Below are positions 1-10,439 of a stretch of 64,000 nucleotides of DNA, piece after piece. The stretch lies in NCBI GenBank assembly GCA_035236585.1, contig CP141135.1, forward strand, positions 7,722,001 through 7,786,000. The letters run 5' to 3'. This stretch comes from Warburgia ugandensis (taxonomy: Eukaryota; Streptophyta; Magnoliopsida; Canellales; Canellaceae). The position numbers and the translations under genes were made by a program. The notes below the pieces were generated by a model. It saw only the letters and a program-made list of their open reading frames with translations, searched no databases and was not told where the DNA came from. Positions within the stretch are counted from its first letter, which is position 1. Each line of letters opens with the position of its first letter.

Positions 1-1475
1 ATCTCTACACACCACCCTCTCCTCACCTCTTCTTCATCAACGCACCAAACTCCCCCTCTCTCCTACGTCTCTTTCTCGCCAACTTTCTCTCATTTCTCAC
101 ACGTCCTTGTGCTCTCACCATCCCTCTCTCCCTTCTCTCTTGTCCACCTATCTCGTGCAATCTCTCCCACGCTCTTGCTTGCTCTCCACTATTCTCTCTT
201 CTCCTCTATCTCTTAACCGCACCACAGCACCACCCCCTACCTCATCACCCTTCTCTCTCCGATCTTTCTCATCTCTCCATCTCTCTCAATCTTGTCTTCG
301 TCTCTTTGCCTCCCCTAGTTCTCTCACCCCCTATCTCTTCCTCTTTGCATCTCTATCATAGGTAGCTGGCATCACCCCCCTCTCTTTTTTGGTATGTCTA
401 TTTCACTCTCCCGCTCTGTCTGTCATTCTCTACCGCTCTTCTCCTTCTCTCTCACACTCCCTCTCTTTCCTGTAATCTCTACACTGCACTATCGACATTG
501 CATCACCTCACCCAACCAGGCTTCTTTCCTTTGCTTTGATTCCCAAATCACTGCTCGGCGTTCTTCACAGGTCGGATCAAGTGTCCACTCCCCCATCACC
601 AGCGTTTGCCCTAATCCGAACCAGACCAATTGTTGGCCAGCCTCTGCCAGCCAGCTCTCCTGTCCAGCACCGCACTAGAGTCGTCGTTGGTCAACCCCAG
701 GCTTCATCCCATCACCATCATAGATCCATCTTCATTAGCCAGCCTCACACACTTCGGCTCTCCTTCTCTCTCATGCTCTCCCCTTCTCCGCCTCTGCCTC
801 TGCCTTCGCCTTCGCCTCCGTCCCCTTTCTCTGCTCCACTAGTGACATAGGTGAACCCCTGACTTCAATGCAACACCGCACCTCTACTGGATTTCTTCCT
901 CCTTTTCCTCCGACGTCTCTGCGTCGTCAGATAGTCCAAGATCGGAAACCCAAGTCGGGTTTCCCTCCTTTTCCCCACTCTCTTCTCCTCTCCCTTTCCC
1001 CCCTTCTCCTTCGGCTCCCTATTCTCCCTCCTCCAGCTCCCTCTTCTTCGTCGGGTTTTTTTTTCTTAGTTTTTGTTAAAAACCAGACTTTTAACAAAAT
1101 TTCATTTTTGCCCTCTCCTCTTTAAAATCAATTACATTTCTGTCCTTGTATTAATTACATTTGTGCCCCCATTCTATTCAAGTTTTATCTTATTCATATT
1201 CTGACAGTGTTATCCAAGGACAGTGCTCTCTATGGATAGTGTAATTCAGGGATGTTTAATTAGTTTTAGTTTATAGTTTCTGGACTTGAAATTTATGTAA
1301 ATTGCATCATTTGAATAAAGCTGAATAGTGAGTTTAATTTTGTCATTTTCTTTAAGTTTTAGATAATTAAAATTTGTTAAATTCCTTTTTTTTAAAGCGA
1401 GTCCTTGTGGAATCAACCCGTACTTACATAAGCTACACTACAATAGCCTGTGCACTTGTAGTTTAATATCAACAG
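1..1475. repeat. CT-rich repeat, possible gypsy LTR fragment
   Basis: The first 1.1 kb is overwhelmingly C and T on the plus strand, with runs of CTCTC, TTCTC and CCCTC, so it reads open in several frames without looking like protein. It then passes into AT-rich sequence. At about 1401-1470 a stretch (tccttgtggaatcaaccc, then cctgtgcacttg) resembles the conserved segment of Tat/Athila-type Ty3 LTRs. It stops abruptly where copia gag begins at about 1476. It may be the 3' part of an older element broken by, or joined to, the copia element. No gene is seen. Confidence 0.35.
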
Positions 1476-1477
1476 TC

Positions 1478-2230
1478 ATGATAAAATTAAATGCTACTAA
1501 TTATACGATGTGAAAACCTAGAATGGAAGATCTTTTGCATTGCAAAAATGTTCATGATCCTTTAGGTGGTCATGGAAAAAGACTTGAGGGAGTTTCTAAA
1601 AAAGACTGGATAAAGATGAATAAGAAAACAATATGTCAAATCCGACAATGGATTGATCACAGCGCATTTCACTACATTGCCCAAGAAGAAAATGTCTATA
1701 TTCTTTGAAAAAAGTTAGAAAATATGTATCAGGCTAAGACCGCTCAAAACAAAGCCTTGATGATGAAAATGCTTGTCAATTTAAAGCTAAGGAGCAGAAT
1801 GACTGTGGCTAAACATATCAGTGAATTTCAAAATCTGGTAAATTAGCTAGGAATAGTGGCGTTACAACTTGGAGATGAATGGCAAGCCCTACTACTGCTG
1901 AATTCACTACTTAAGAGCTAGGAGACACTGGTAATTTCACTCAACAACTTAGCACCAGAAAGAAAGTTGACCATGGCTATGGTCAAAGATGCATTATTCA
2001 ACGAGGAGACTAGAAGGAAAGAAGCTGGTACAGACTAAGCACATGCCCTGGTAACAGAAAACAAGTACACTAGGAGAGATAGACATAAGGGAGGAGCAAG
2101 AACAGACCAAGGGGGGGATTGTAGACTCGTAATAGATCAAAAAGTTAACCTGAAAGACAATTCAAGTGTTCCCATTATAGCGTTTCAGGACATATGAAGA
2201 GAGACAATAAAAAACTGAAGAGAGAGATGA
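1478..2230 (+). pseudogene. copia gag remnant
   Basis: Broken reading frame resembling the UBN2/gag region of copia elements: KLNATN, the KPRMED-like segment, then KKDWIKMNKKTICQI. It continues through 1700-2040 in shifted frames. The nucleocapsid zinc knuckle near 2161-2215 reads as CSHYSVSGHMKRD and has lost the second and final Cys of the usual CX2CX4HX4C. Stops occur at about 1707 and 1843. Non-functional. Confidence 0.7.
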
Positions 2231-3596
2231 GTCATGGAATGCCAAAGGAGGACAATGGTGAGACATTAGTCACAATTACTCAGGACATAGCAATGCTCAT
2301 TACTAAGGAGTCATGCCTGCATGTGGCCAAGAGCGAAGTAGAGTGGGTGATAGATATAGTAGCTTCCTATCATGGCACTCCCCACAAGGATTCTTCATCA
2401 CTTACAAAGAATGAGACTTTGGCACTGTAAAGATGGGGAATGACAGTTCCTCAAGAATAGTAGGGATCGGTGATATGCAGATAAAGATAAACATTGGCTG
2501 CACAGTAGTACTAAAGGAGGTGCGACACATACAAGAATTTAGATTGAACTTGATCTCAGTCCCGGCTCTTGACAAACAAGGCTACACCAGCTACTTTGGC
2601 AACAATAATTGGAAACTAATGAAAGGCGCAATGCTCATGGCAAAAGGACACATATGTAGCACACTATACAAGACTCCTGGAAGAATATCCAGAGATAGCC
2701 TTAATGCAATGGAGGATGAAGGATCACCAAACCTTTGGAATAGAAGACTCGGCCACATGAGAGAGAAAGGTTTATTCACTCTTGCAAAGAAGCAGCTCAT
2801 CAAACTAGGCAAAGGTATATCTCTTAATTCATGTAATTACTGTTTATTTGGTAAGCAACATAGGGTTGCTTTCTCTTCTTCTAGTAATAAACAAAATGAA
2901 ATTTTGAGTTGAGTGTACTCTGATGTATGGGGTCCCACGAAAGTAAAGTCACTGGGCAGGAATATATATTTTGTAACCTTTATAGATGAAACATTTATGA
3001 GAGTATGTGTATACTCTGTAAAGAATAAAGAATAGGTATTCAAATGCTTCAAGAGATACCCAACAATGGTGGAGCAGCAAACTAGGAAGAAACTCAAGTG
3101 CCTCAAAATAGACACTGGAGGGGAATATACCTCAAAAGAGTTCAGGGCATATTGCGTACCTCGTGTCATTCAACATGAGAAGACAGCTCCACGTACCCTA
3201 CAGCACAATGGAGTAGCTGAAAGAATGAATCAGACCATTGTGTAGAAATTAAGATGCATGCTCAGTATAGCTAAGCTACTTAAGCCATTATGGGGTAAAG
3301 TTGTGAAGACTGCCTGCTACTTGATCAACAAGTCACTATCAGCACCACTAAACTTCAAAGTTCCAAAACAAAAGTGGACTGGCAAGAAGCTGACCTATGC
3401 ACACCTCAGGGTATTCAGGTGTAGAGCCTTTGCACATGTATCTAGAGAGATGAGACAAAAGCTAGACTTGAAGTCTATCCCATGTATCTTCATTGGGTAT
3501 GAAGATGAAGAATTCGGATACAGATTGTGGGACCTTGAGATGAGAAGAATCATCCGTAGCAGAGATGTAATATTTCAGGAGAATCAGTTTTACTAA
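2194..3596 (+). pseudogene. copia protease and integrase remnant
   Basis: 2330-2400 reads VIDIVASYHGTPHKD, the copia protease active-site region in which the usual D-T-G has become D-I-V. 2700-2880 is the GAG-pre-integrase domain (NLWNRRLGHM, then CNYCLFGKQ), the HHCC zinc-binding part of integrase. The catalytic core follows at 2910-3260 (VYSDVWGP, KIDTGGEYTS, QHNGVAERMNQT) with a stop near 3033 and another at 3243. 3258-3596 is the integrase C-terminal region (KKLTYAHLRVFRC, CIFIGYEDEEFGYRLWD). Both enzymes are inactivated by stops or active-site change. Confidence 0.85.
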
Positions 3597-3939
3597 GATC
3601 CAAGAAAGGCTAGAGATATTAGTGCTCCATCTCTAGTACCAGGCTCAGCACCCATTCAGATTAACTCAAAAGCTGCACCAGAAGTTAAACTAGAGGCAGA
3701 GGAGTTCGAGCAGGGAGAACATCATTCCCCTATACCATAAGATGTTGTGACATAAGATGTTGAATTGTCTCCTTAGCCAGAAGCAGAAGCTTAGTCAAAG
3801 ATGTTAACAAGAGGATGTATTCTGATTCCATCACAAAAATATTCTGAATTGGAATATATCATGCTCATTGGTAGGGGGAGCTATAGAATTTTCAACAAGC
3901 CCTAGATCATGTAGACAAGGACAAATGAGTACAAGCTAT

Positions 3940-4860
3940 GCAAGAAGAAATTAGTCCATATCAGACATATGAGCTAGTGACAGTTTTCAAGGTGAAAAGA
4001 GCACTAAAGAACAAGTGGGTCTTCAAGGTGAAAAGAGGAGGCAATGGAGAACCAGTCAAGTTCAAAGCATGATTGGTCGTCAAAGGCTTCGAATAGATAA
4101 AGGAATAGAGTTTGACGAGATATTCTCACCAGTAGTGAAGATGACATCAATCAGGACTATACTCGGATTAGTGGCGAGACACAACTAGCAGCTTGAACAA
4201 ATAGATGTCAAGATAGCTTTTCTACATGGAGATCTAAAAGAGGAGATATACATGGAACAACCAGAGGGTTTCGAAGTTGAAAAGAAGACGCATCTGGTAT
4301 GCAAGTTGAAGAAAAGTCTCTATGGCCTCAAGAAGTGCTAAGACAGTGGGACAAAAAGTTTGACTCATTCATGACGAGGCAATGTTTCAAAAGAACAGCT
4401 GCAGATCATTGTGTGTACATCCAGAGATTATCTAAGAGTAAATTTGTCATTCTACTACTCTATGTAGATGACATGTTGATATTGGATCAAATATGACCAT
4501 GATCATTAGGTTGAAGAGGAAGTTATCTAAGTCTTTTGACATGAAAGACTTAGGGTAGCTCAGCAGATTTTGGGGATGAAGATTACACGTGATAGGAAAG
4601 CAAGAAAGTTGTGGCTGTCACAGGAAAAGTATGTTGAACGAGTAATCAAGAGGTTCAATATGGAGAGTGTCAAGCCAGTCAATACTCCGCTCGACAATCA
4701 TTTCAAATTGAGGAAAAAGACTTGTCCCTCAACATCACAGGAAACAGACAGGATGGCTATGATTCCCTACTCATTAGCAATTGGGAGTTTGATGTATGCA
4801 ATGGTGTGCACAAGGCCGGATATTGCTCATGCAGCAGAAGTTGTAAGCAGATTTTTTTGA
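3940..4860 (+). pseudogene. copia reverse transcriptase remnant
   Basis: Copia-type RVT_2 sequence in several frames: [59 protein letters not shown], then the catalytic box LLLYVDDMLI at about 4450-4485. The YVDD box is intact, but stops at about 4070, 4186, 4341 and 4494 and frameshifts separate the motifs. 4570-4860 carries the thumb and connection part (GMKITRDRKARKLWLSQEKY, YSLAIGSLMYAM, TRPDIAHA). Confidence 0.88.
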
Positions 4861-4887
4861 AATCTAGGCAAATATCATTGAGAAGCC

Positions 4888-5424
4888 GTGAAGTGGGTAC
4901 TACGGTACAAGAAGGGCACATCTAAGTTGTGCTTGTGCTTCGGAAGTACATACACACTCTTGGAAGGTTACACAAATGCTGATATGATTAGAGATCTTGA
5001 TGGAAGAAAGTCAACATCAAAGTTTATCTTCACTTTTGCAGGGGGAATTGTATCGTGGCAATCCAAGTTGCACAAGTGCATAGCTTTATCAGCGATAGAA
5101 GCTGAATACATTGTCATAGCTGAAGCAGGCAAGGAAATGTTGTGGATAAAGCAGTTTCTCTAGGAGCTTGGTATCACACAGGAAGAATACAAGATACATT
5201 GTGATAGCCAAAGTGCTCTAGACTTGAACAAGAACTCAATGTATCACACACGCACTAAGCACATCGACATACGGTATCACTGGATACGAGAGGTGAAAGA
5301 AGAACAAATGCTAAAGCTAGAAAAGATTTACACTGATGAGAATCCTGCAGATATGTTAACAAAGGTGGTAACCTACGAGAAGCTACTGCTATGTTTTTAC
5401 ATAGCAGGCATGAGTCTAGAGTAG
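4888..5424 (+). pseudogene. copia RNase H remnant
   Basis: Copia RNase HI domain: WVLRYKKGTSKLCL, GYTNADMIRDLDGRKSTS, GGIVSWQSKLHKCIALS, IEAEYIVIAEAGKEMLWI, then CDSQSALDLNKN and RTKHIDIRYHWIREV, ending near 5424. One stop at 5161 splits it. This is the best-preserved part of the element and lies immediately upstream of the polypurine tract. Confidence 0.88.
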
Positions 5425-5439
5425 TAGAGTATGGCATGG

Positions 5440-5456
5440 GGATACAGGGGGAGAAT
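5440..5456 (+). other. copia polypurine tract
   Basis: gatacagggggagaat directly precedes the 3' LTR. A G-rich purine run here is the usual plus-strand priming site of copia elements. Confidence 0.75.
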
Positions 5457-5778
5457 TGATGACGTCCATCCCCATAATCTAGCCCGAAGATTCCTTCAAG
5501 ATAAGGAAATGGTTAGAATTTGATTAGGAGTCCTAATCAGAGAAGGAAAAGGAGATGGAATTTGTATTTAAGTATGGTACGTCTAGCCCTCCTCTGATCT
5601 TTATAAATAAGATCTAGAGGCAAAGCCAAAGGTATCCCATCGAGTTGTAAATTTCTCTCTTATAGTGGATTGTTCCCCCTCCTCCTCTCGTGGATGTAGG
5701 CTATACACAGCCGAACCATGTAAAACTCTATGTTTTTTTGTGTGTGTGTGATTTTGATCCTATCAGCTGCGCCTAACA
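5457..5778 (+). repeat. 3' LTR of the plus-strand copia element
   Basis: Starts TGATGACGTCC and ends GCCTAACA, 322 bp. Its reverse complement recurs at 41974-41630, which establishes both boundaries. A TATA-like TATAAATAAG lies at about 5604-5612. A GT microsatellite (tgtgtgtgtg) lies near the end. Confidence 0.85.
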
Positions 5779-7743
5779 GTTCGATGTACGTGCATTTATA
5801 TCTAATGAGCTCTGTTTGTTGTAGTTTGATAAGATTTATGCTCTTTAGTTGAGTGCACATCTTTGATGTTTGGAATAGAGATTATGCTTAGTTATGCATG
5901 TTGAATTTCTAATTTATTTTGTCTGTATTTTGTAAATCTAAACCATTGACATGCCAGAAAGTAAAATCTGTAAATTCAGCGATTTCAAGTTTCAAAACAA
6001 CCTAAATTTTGTATGGGTTAAACTATCGGCTTGATGTTACTACGATGAAACATGGGCCTAAGAGGTTTTCCATCATTAACATATTTTCCTTATTATATTG
6101 AAATCAAGTCCATGTATACTTCGGTGAATATTCTTCTCTATGAGGCTGTATTTCTGAAACTAGCTTCTAGAGAAGCCAGTTATGAACAGAGATTTGAAGC
6201 CACTGTTAACACTGCTAAAAAATAAGACATGATTCATTCAGGCAACCTGCTCCTGGAATATCACATGCTATTAATTAGTTCCTCCAATCCTATCATGCAA
6301 GAGGTTAGACTTCGAATTCATAAGCATTTGGGATCTTGTAAAGTGATCCATCAAACTCTTTAGTTTTGGACTCACATATCCATGGAAGAAGTTCTAGATA
6401 ATTCCTAGTCAAACTCTATGGCCACCCAAAATTTTGTAGATGTCCCAAGTGGAAAGGTTCTTCAACTTCTTTTGATACTCCCACGGCCCTTATGTTTCAA
6501 GGACTGTGGTGAAGCACAGAAGTGTGTAGACTTCTTTGCGATCTTTACAATTTTCTCAAGGATATGTAGAGATGGAAAGTTTAGGTAGAGGGCAAGTCCT
6601 CCGGTGCTTTCTCATGGAAACTTTGTCATAGTCCGGCTCAGGGGAGACTTACTGAGACAGTAAACAAAGATTAGTTAAAGTGAACGAACGATACTGTTCT
6701 GCCCATTCAGATAAATGCTAATGAGCCAGCAGATTTAAGTAAAAATGTCTGCCTTACCAAGATCATAGGTGATCCTCTGACTATCGAGTTAGACTCTTTT
6801 AAATGTGATCCTGGGGTTGGAGAAGTGGGATTACTATGCTGGACAATTGTGAACATAACTGCAGAGGTGTAAGATGCATTTGTGATTTGCTAGTATTTTA
6901 CAGAACCTTTTAACTATGTTTCATTTAGTCAGGCACCGATTGAAATTGTTGTGCCGTTGAACCTTAACCACTCAAACTACAGTTCTGTGCTGCTTGTCCA
7001 AATCAGATAGATTTCTTTATCTAAGTACACAGCAAAACAGATAATGTTCTTATATTGGTTGTCCCTACGTCCTAAACTTCATCGATAGCAAGAAATGCTC
7101 TAGAATGATGGACTTGGACAAGCTTAGAAAAGGCACGAAGAACAAATGTTCCAAAGAATGTTGGAAGCTCGAGTTAGAAAAAGTACCTGTCAAATAGGAA
7201 ACAGAATTTCTAATATTACGAGAGTTCTAGAAAGCTCTAAAGGGATATTATTGAATACCGAATGAGGCATCCTTGTAAGGAGCAAACGTCTGAGGGTGTA
7301 TCATGTATTAGGCAGTGTATGTGACTAATAATGATAGAGCAAAAACTGTTAGTTTTCAAAGGTCTTCATCATCAAGAGTCCTCCTCCATCTCCTTCTTGT
7401 TTCTTTGTATGGATTTGTCTTAGTGGAACAGCTAAAATGGTAATTATATATCTTGGTAATCAGATGACAGTAAAGACTACTAATAAATTGTCCATCAATC
7501 AGAGACCACTGTTATGTGTATAACTTCTGTGAAATCTGACTTCTGTTTTGTCTTAGTTCCACCCTTTATCTGACATGACAAGTATCTGTTGCCGAAAACT
7601 TCAAATTCAAGTCATCAATGTTAATGCATTGCCAATATTTGAAAGACTCCATGTCATGCCTTTTCATGCCAATAACGTCCATCCTGTGGGTTGTCAACAT
7701 GATTTCTTGTGTTTACATTGCTTTTATCTGTTTGTTTCTCCAG
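5779..7743. other. Unrecognised AT-rich sequence
   Basis: No gene or repeat was recognised. Frames are short and broken. A coding-like stretch near 6700-6860 is unassigned. It may be upstream intron or relic sequence of the rhodanese-like gene whose exon is at 7744. Confidence 0.4.
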
Positions 7744-7821
7744 GTATGACAAAGAACCCAAACTTTTTGGAGGAAGTATTGTCAAAGTTAGGAAAGGACG
7801 ATGAGATTATAATTATTAGTC
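7744..7821 (+). pseudogene. Rhodanese-like (sulfurtransferase STR16/18-type) exon
   Basis: A good 3' splice site (ttttatctgtttgtttctccag) precedes an exon reading GMTKNPNFLEEVLSKLGKDDEI followed by II. This is the segment after the first half of the single rhodanese domain in plant sulfurtransferases of the senescence-associated SEN1/STR16/STR18 group, just before the catalytic Cys loop. The expected donor after the DEII codons is not a GT (gattataattattagtc), so splicing looks lost. No earlier exon was found. A degenerate candidate for the next exon lies at 10326, beyond a nested transposon. Probably a dead gene fragment. Confidence 0.55.
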
Positions 7822-7935
7822 TGTATACCATAGTAACTTTGTAGTCACTTTCAACTGTGTCCTATGTTGGAAGTGGACTGTAATAACGGGATTACACAGT
7901 CGATATTTTCTGCCGTAATCATGGTATGAAACTAG

Positions 7936-8114
7936 AAGGGGAGCCTTGGTGCAACGATATAGTTGTCATCGTATGACCTTGAGTTTACAGGTTTAAGGCA
8001 TGGAAAGAGTATCTTGCAAAAATGCAAGGTAAGGCTATGTATTATTGACTCTTGTGGTCCACCCCTTCCCTGGACCCACTATATATAGGAGCTTCATGCA
8101 TCAAGGCTGCCCTT
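7936..8114 (+). mobile_element. Au SINE, full length, in the TRIM-like 5' LTR
   Basis: 179 bp with the Au SINE layout: tRNA-related head (GGGGAGCCTTGGTGCAAC), then TCTTGCAAAAATGCAAGG, TAAGGCTATGTA, CTTGTGGTCCACCCCTTCCC and a tail GGCTGCCCTTT. Flanked by 20 bp direct repeats (7916-7935 and 8115-8134, starting taatcatggtatg, one mismatch), which are its target duplication inside the LTR. Only its 3' half is present in copy 2. Confidence 0.85.
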
Positions 8115-8128
8115 TAATCATGGTATGG

Positions 8129-9280
8129 AACTAGGTGCTTGTTGATTTGTCATCCTGTAGCAGAAAAGCAACATTCTTATTTGCAACGGTAATATCAGAT
8201 CAATCAGATTTACAAAAAGTTCCTACCCACCTTCCCCGATGGGACCCAACCCTTTGGGTCTCTTATCTCAGCAGCCCATTTTCCCATGGGCAAGCTTTCT
8301 CCCTCGCATACCTCAGCGCCTTCAAAAGCAGACTTGAGGTTTTTGCACCTATTGGAGTTCCTGGAGGCTCTGAAAGTCAAAGTGGCGGAAGCCATGGAAG
8401 TTTTGAGGGATGTTGCCCAGCAACAACAGCAGCAAGCTAGCTCCCCATCTGATCAGCTGAGAGCGCTTTTACTGAAGGACGCTCTCGTTTCTTGAAGAGT
8501 ATGTTTTGTTACTTCTGTAAGTTTTTTATGCGCAAGCGAGAATGACTTGGAGTCACCGTATTTGTTTAGCCAGACATTCACAAGTGGATTTGGATTGAGT
8601 TTAGGGGTGGCAAAATATAACACGACACGATAATATGACACGAACCTAACACAAATTTAGCAGGTTCGGGTCGAGTCTTATTGTGTTCGTGTCATTTTCG
8701 GGTCAACCCGAAAACGACACACCAAAAATCGTGTTGTGTTCGTGTCAATCAACGTGACCCATCGTGTTGACCTATTTGACACGCAACCTATTTTATTTAT
8801 CGTGAACTAACAGTAATATATGGAACCGTCTTATATTACAACATGATATGTAATATAGGACCATTCTTTTCGAACCGTCCTATATTGTAATATAGGACGG
8901 TTCTTCTAAAACCGTCCTATATTATTATATTATTTATTTAATCATGTTATACGGGTCGTGTTGTGTCGACTCATTTAATAATCGTGTCGTGTTCGGGTTA
9001 TGGATTTTTGACACGATTATTATGCGGGTCGTGTTCATGTCAACCTAAACTCGAAGCGTGTCGTGTTCGTGTAGACACAAACATGACCCGCCAACCTGAA
9101 TTGTCAGGCCTAATTGAGTTACTTGGTAGGTTAATTATTGGATTGTGGTGACACTGATGGGTGAAATTTTTTTATACTCTAGAACTGCCTACAGCTAGTA
9201 TTCTATTTTAAGATTGGGGGAAAAAAAGAAAAAGGTTTTGCGATTCAACCCGGCGACGTCAACCGCAGCCTGCTTATTGG
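8129..9280. other. Block present only in duplicate copy 1
   Basis: Replaces the 3' part of the TRIM-like 5' LTR and its PBS, which copy 2 retains. 8286-8495 is an open frame with a gene-like feel: LRFLHLLEFLEALKVKVAEA, six Gln encoded by CAA/CAG, and a C-terminus LRALLLKDALVS followed by UTR-like sequence. It was not matched to a family. The block also carries a hAT-like MITE. It could be a captured or translocated host gene fragment. Confidence 0.45.
8602..9112. mobile_element. hAT-like MITE with 8 bp target duplication
   Basis: 511 bp, flanked by perfect 8 bp direct repeats ATTGAGTT (8594-8601 and 9113-9120). Ends are imperfect inverted repeats: TAGGGGTGGCAAAA at the left, and TAGGCCTGACAATT read inward from the right. 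8 bp duplications and a TAGGG-type end are hAT superfamily traits. The interior is rich in ACACGACACGA/TCGTGTCGTG and has an internal inverted repeat around ACCGTCCTATATT (8827-8925). No transposase coding, so non-autonomous. Confidence 0.85.
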
Positions 9281-10325
9281 CCAAAGCTCGCTTGAGAGAT
9301 TCCTCGGCACCGGTCATCAGTGAATGATTACGACTTTTGAAGTGGATTGTTGGGTTCACTGCCATCGTGCTCTGCTTACCGCTCACCGTAGTGCGCATTG
9401 CTACAGGGAGCATCACCACCTTTTGGCCACTATTTTTTCGGCTGGATTTGTAGCCATCGGCATCATGCAATTTTCATCAGGATTTTTCTTTCCGTAGGTT
9501 GGCAAGTAATCTTCACCCATATAAGGGAAGATAAGAGGATAGTCCTCCCCCCCAGTTTGCTATCGGACTCCCTGTCTTGCCTGCAAGTTGTACAATGTCC
9601 AAGCCCTCAAATTCTCAAACTAATTGCAGACGTGGAGGGATTGCAGTTGATAGGGGAGGGAGCTATGCTGTATAATTCCTGGTCTTGAAGAAATAAATTA
9701 GTTGGCTGTCAAACGTTTGCTCTCACGGTAACGCAACTCTTTACGGTCAAGAAATTGATCTCGCGAAAGTTGTTCAAAAAGCCTCCGATCTTAAATCTTC
9801 TCGCGAATTAGGTCGCAAGCTGTTGTTGGTTGTCCATTTGTTGGATGTTCTAAAGGACTGTCTTGGATTGCTTCAATTGCATTTGATTTTATGATCATAG
9901 CTCAAGGATATGATGTTCATTACCAGGAATTTTATTAAATGAAAAGCGATCAAGATCAATTCATTATAGATGACATTGTCAATTTTGAATCTACTTCCAG
10001 CAATAATAAAGTTTGGACTGACTTAAGATTATGCTCATTAGACAATTATTAGAAAACAATCTTTCGATTATAACACTTAATCATCAAGCTAATGCAAAAA
10101 GCATCTTTGTATTAACTTGAGGGGGTGTTGAAAATGGACTATATTTCCTGCTATAATTACGGGATTACAAAGTTAATATTTCCTGCCATAGTCATAGTTT
10201 GGAATTCAATGTTAGTTAATATATATATATATATATATATATTATTCTTTGATAGATGATATAAAAGTAAAAATGTTTTTTAACATTCTATTCGCTCTTG
10301 CAGCTATTTTATTTGTGATTTCAGT

Positions 10326-10425
10326 TCACTGCCTTGACAAGGGAAGCCATGGTGGAAAAAGGTCACTTATGCCTGCAACTGGTATTTTATATGCTGTAAG
10401 TGGTACAGGATATGCACCATGACTA
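10326..10425 (+). pseudogene. Possible degenerate second rhodanese exon
   Basis: After a 3' splice-like tttgtgatttcag, the frame reads HCLDKGSHGGKRSLMPATGI, resembling the catalytic-loop segment CQSGKRSLMAATDLL of plant rhodanese-like proteins, with an insertion and no further similarity. Its position, after an intron holding the TRIM-like element and downstream of the exon at 7744, fits. The copy 2 equivalent is at about 43037-43135. Weak on its own. Confidence 0.35.
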
Positions 10426-10439
10426 TAGGTTTTATCTTT

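Larger units (their letters stand above)
1476..5778 (+). mobile_element. Degenerate Ty1/copia retrotransposon, 5' truncated
   Basis: Copia order is kept: gag, protease, integrase, reverse transcriptase, RNase H, polypurine tract, 3' LTR. Frames are broken by many in-frame stops and small indels, so no full polyprotein remains. The gag start (ATGATAAAATTAAATGC) matches the minus-strand copia head at 40.1 kb, and the two share LTR sequence, so they belong to one family. No 5' LTR or primer binding site is visible upstream; the sequence before gag is the unrelated CT-rich block. The element is dead and could only move in trans, if at all. Confidence 0.9.
7865..10285 (+). mobile_element. TRIM-like non-autonomous LTR element, nested
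   Basis: Copy 1 keeps the start of a 5' LTR (TGTTGGAAGTGGACTG, 7865-7935), an internal region (about 9281-10110) without recognised retroviral domains, a polypurine tract ending TTGAGGGGG (10117-10125) and a 160 bp 3' LTR (10126-10285, TGTTGAAAATGG to TTTTTTAACA). Flanks tccta (7860-7864) and ttcta (10286-10290) are a probable 5 bp target duplication with one change. The end of the 5' LTR and a PBS-like TGCTATCAGTGTAAGG survive only in duplicate copy 2 (42097-42197). Without nested insertions the element would be about 1.2 kb. It sits in the presumed intron of the rhodanese-like relic. Confidence 0.65.

Noticed and set aside
107-1125. Several overlapping open frames on the plus strand
   Set aside because: They are Ser/Leu/Pro-rich translations of CT-rich DNA, open in several frames at once, with no motifs.
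7936-8114. tRNA-like sequence
   Set aside because: It is the tRNA-derived head of an Au SINE, without a foldable cloverleaf. No true tRNA gene was recognised in the window.
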